From: CADEER01 sp965216585
Lineage (GTDB): Bacteria; Desulfobacterota; Binatia; HRBIN30; CADEER01
Direction of reading: 5' to 3'
Length of the DNA stretch: 64,000 bases
NCBI GenBank assembly: GCA_965216585.1
Contig: CBDCGC010000003.1
Location: forward strand, 2,108,001 to 2,172,000
Program-made: the position numbers and the translations under genes
The notes under the pieces: generated by a model
The model's database searches: none
What the model saw: the letters and a program-made list of their open reading frames with translations, nothing else
Told to the model about the DNA's origin: nothing
In this document: piece by piece, positions 62,597-64,000 of the stretch
Layout: each line of letters begins with the position of its first letter
Numbering within the stretch: the stretch's first letter is position 1

Positions 62597-64000
62597 CTAC
62601 GGCGAGTACCAGATCGGCGAGGTCCAAGCGCGCTCCTGAATTGCGGGACGGTGCCCAGCATCACAGCAGGCTTCCAGGTGTTCGGGAACCGAGCGCAGGT
62701 TCGTGCAGTCGACGGCGTCCTCCGCACACACCCACTGCGACCAACGACAACTCGGCGTTTCCAGGACTCTCGCGTAGTAGAACGCGGGCGAGCTGGAGTC
62801 GTGCTCGGCATCCCGCCACACTCTGCAAAGTCGCGCGTGACCGCGACCGCTGCGCGCACACGTCGACAGATCGACTCCAACCGTGTCGCCAAGACTCTCC
62901 GTAACGTCGAAGACGCGCTCGTGACGCTCGCCCTCGTCGTCGACCCACCCTTTGACGATTTGTAGGCGTTCGATATCGCCCGCCGATGGATGCGGATCGC
63001 GCAACGCCGAAACCAGGAAGCTCGGAACGCCGCCACCGGCAGGCGGCGGCAGATCGCCGCCCATCGGCACGCCGCTGCCGTAGACCTCGGCAATCCCGTC
63101 GGCGCGGTCGCACAGATCGGCGGCCAGATCCCAACCTCCGAAAAAGCGAACGACCGGGCGCGTGCCGCTGGTGCCGTATGCCTCCCGCCTCTTCATCGCG
63201 GCGAAGAGCGACTCGCGCGTGTTTTCCTCCGCCCACAACACCGCCAGACCTCCCGGATTGAACTCCAGATTGTCGGGGTGACCGGGCGGAACGCCGAGTC
63301 GCGATGACATCCCCGCCCCACCGTGGCCGGGATGGCCGCGCTCGCGGGTCAAGCCGGGTGTCCCGAGGTGCGTGTCGGTGCTGGCGATGATGCCGTACTT
63401 GAACGGGTTGGTCGCCACCTCTCGCTGCCACGCCAATCCTCGCTTCAGCACATCGCGTACGTAGTTGACGGCTCGCGGCTCGGGCACGCTGGAGAACGGC
63501 AGCCGCGTGCCAATCGTCACTTCTTCGAAGGCGCAAAGCTCATCGCTGACGCCCGGCATCAGGGCACACTCCGAGCTTCCCTTGTGCTGCATGATCTCGA
63601 CCAGGCGATCGTAGCGCCGGCGCAGCGGCGCGTCGTCCTCACTGATCGTCCCCTCGTCCACACCGGCTGACGAAAAGGCGTTGCCCTCGCTTATGTTCGA
63701 ATTGTGCGGAATCGTCAGCGCCTCACAGCCGGGCCGCCCTTGACGACACTCGCGATCGAGACCGCGCCAGAGCTCGACGGCATCGGGACCGGTCTCCATC
63801 GAGGTCACCGGCAGCTCGGGGACGACGGCGTTGCGAAAGATGACGTTGCGGTGGAGATGCGCTCCGCCGGGTGACGCCGTCCATTCGTATCCCACGAAGG
63901 TCGTAAACCGACAATCGGCGGAGCGGTCGTCCGCCTCTTCGGCAGCTTTTTGGATGTCCTGCCAGATGATGCTCGCCGCTTCCCGGCAGTGGACGCCGTC
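62597..64000 (-). CDS. DUF3604-family protein (N-terminus outside window)
   Basis: The frame stays open to the window edge, so the start is missing. Landmarks of DUF3604, a large PHP-like protein family: FTTFVGYEWTASPGGAHLHRNVIFRN, LTIPHNSNISEG, KYGIIASTDTHLGTPG and TRESLFAAMKRREAYGTSGTRPVVRFFGGWDL. Metal ligands are suggested by HLHRN, HNSN and STDTH. Known members are often secreted. The C-terminus has many Cys (CSEC-type spacing), common in this organism's exported proteins. Confidence 0.85.
   Translation of the reverse strand, partial: DGVHCREAASIIWQDIQKAAEEADDRSADCRFTTFVGYEWTASPGGAHLHRNVIFRNAVVPELPVTSMETGPDAVELWRGLDRECRQGRPGCEALTIPHNSNISEGNAFSSAGVDEGTISEDDAPLRRRYDRLVEIMQHKGSSECALMPGVSDELCAFEEVTIGTRLPFSSVPEPRAVNYVRDVLKRGLAWQREVATNPFKYGIIASTDTHLGTPGLTRERGHPGHGGAGMSSRLGVPPGHPDNLEFNPGGLAVLWAEENTRESLFAAMKRREAYGTSGTRPVVRFFGGWDLAADLCDRADGIAEVYGSGVPMGGDLPPPAGGGVPSFLVSALRDPHPSAGDIERLQIVKGWVDDEGERHERVFDVTESLGDTVGVDLSTCARSGRGHARLCRVWRDAEHDSSSPAFYYARVLETPSCRWSQWVCAEDAVDCTNLRSVPEHLEACCDAGHRPAIQERAWTSPIWYSP

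Noticed and set aside
1..64000. CRISPR array or rRNA genes
   Set aside because: No regularly spaced identical repeats and no rRNA-like conserved stretches were seen.

Overview
The window is about 64 kb of high-GC bacterial chromosome. Its gene content suggests a Gram-negative, free-living, probably uncultured bacterium of the broad former Deltaproteobacteria type (Myxococcota, or Candidatus Binatota / Desulfobacterota relatives). The reasons are secreted proteins with Myxococcus-type Cys repeats and Pro/Thr linkers, dockerin-like calcium loops, a DUF1592/DUF1552 pair, a TonB receptor, TolC and MlaC proteins, several c-type cytochromes, and lipid/CoA enzymes (acyl-CoA dehydrogenase, LLM oxidoreductase, FAH hydrolase, DprE1/DprE2). 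The lineage is inferred from protein style only; there is no rRNA here.

Layout. 1-14.3 kb: a secretion-rich block with a dockerin-bearing beta-helix-like protein and a two-domain Cys protein (minus strand), a divergent TonB-dependent receptor, and then a same-strand run of five secreted or lipid-anchored proteins. Those five, and the minus-strand protein at 2.5 kb, share one C-terminal cohesin-like beta-sandwich. This is the most unusual gene family in the window. 14.5-23.8 kb: housekeeping and envelope genes: HAD phosphatase, acyl-CoA dehydrogenase, a nucleotidyltransferase pair resembling a toxin-antitoxin module, TolC divergent from an ABC ATPase/MlaC/ABC permease operon, and a DprE1/DprE2-like pair. 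23.8-27.2 kb: a redox block with a diheme cytochrome, a small periplasmic protein, a cytochrome-like lipoprotein and an outer-membrane barrel carrying a heme motif.

27.5-39 kb is a hypervariable island. It starts at an intact tRNA-Ser(TGA), whose 3' half recurs three times downstream (29.2, 31.6 and 36.9 kb), as expected for serial integration at attachment sites. Its cargo is an AAA/DUF4143 ATPase, a GH10 xylanase-like protein, a giant Cys-rich membrane protein, whole and broken toxin-antitoxin genes, a nitroreductase and a nitrilase. It also holds a MITE-like repeat (second copy at 62.4 kb), a pair of inverted IS-like ends, and a chimeric pseudogene built from pieces of the ATPase and GH10 genes. 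No integrase or transposase was seen.

39-64 kb returns to longer intact genes: LLM oxidoreductase, outer-membrane barrel, a dockerin-DUF1592 fusion with its DUF1552 partner, a second vapBC pair with a palindromic operator, penicillin acylase, a TetR-controlled FAH/VOC locus, a CrtI-like oxidoreductase, a GH31 glucosidase, a small ACP/AMP-ligase/SDR/methyltransferase cluster, two alpha/beta hydrolases and a DUF3604 protein cut by the window end. No CRISPR array or rRNA was seen.
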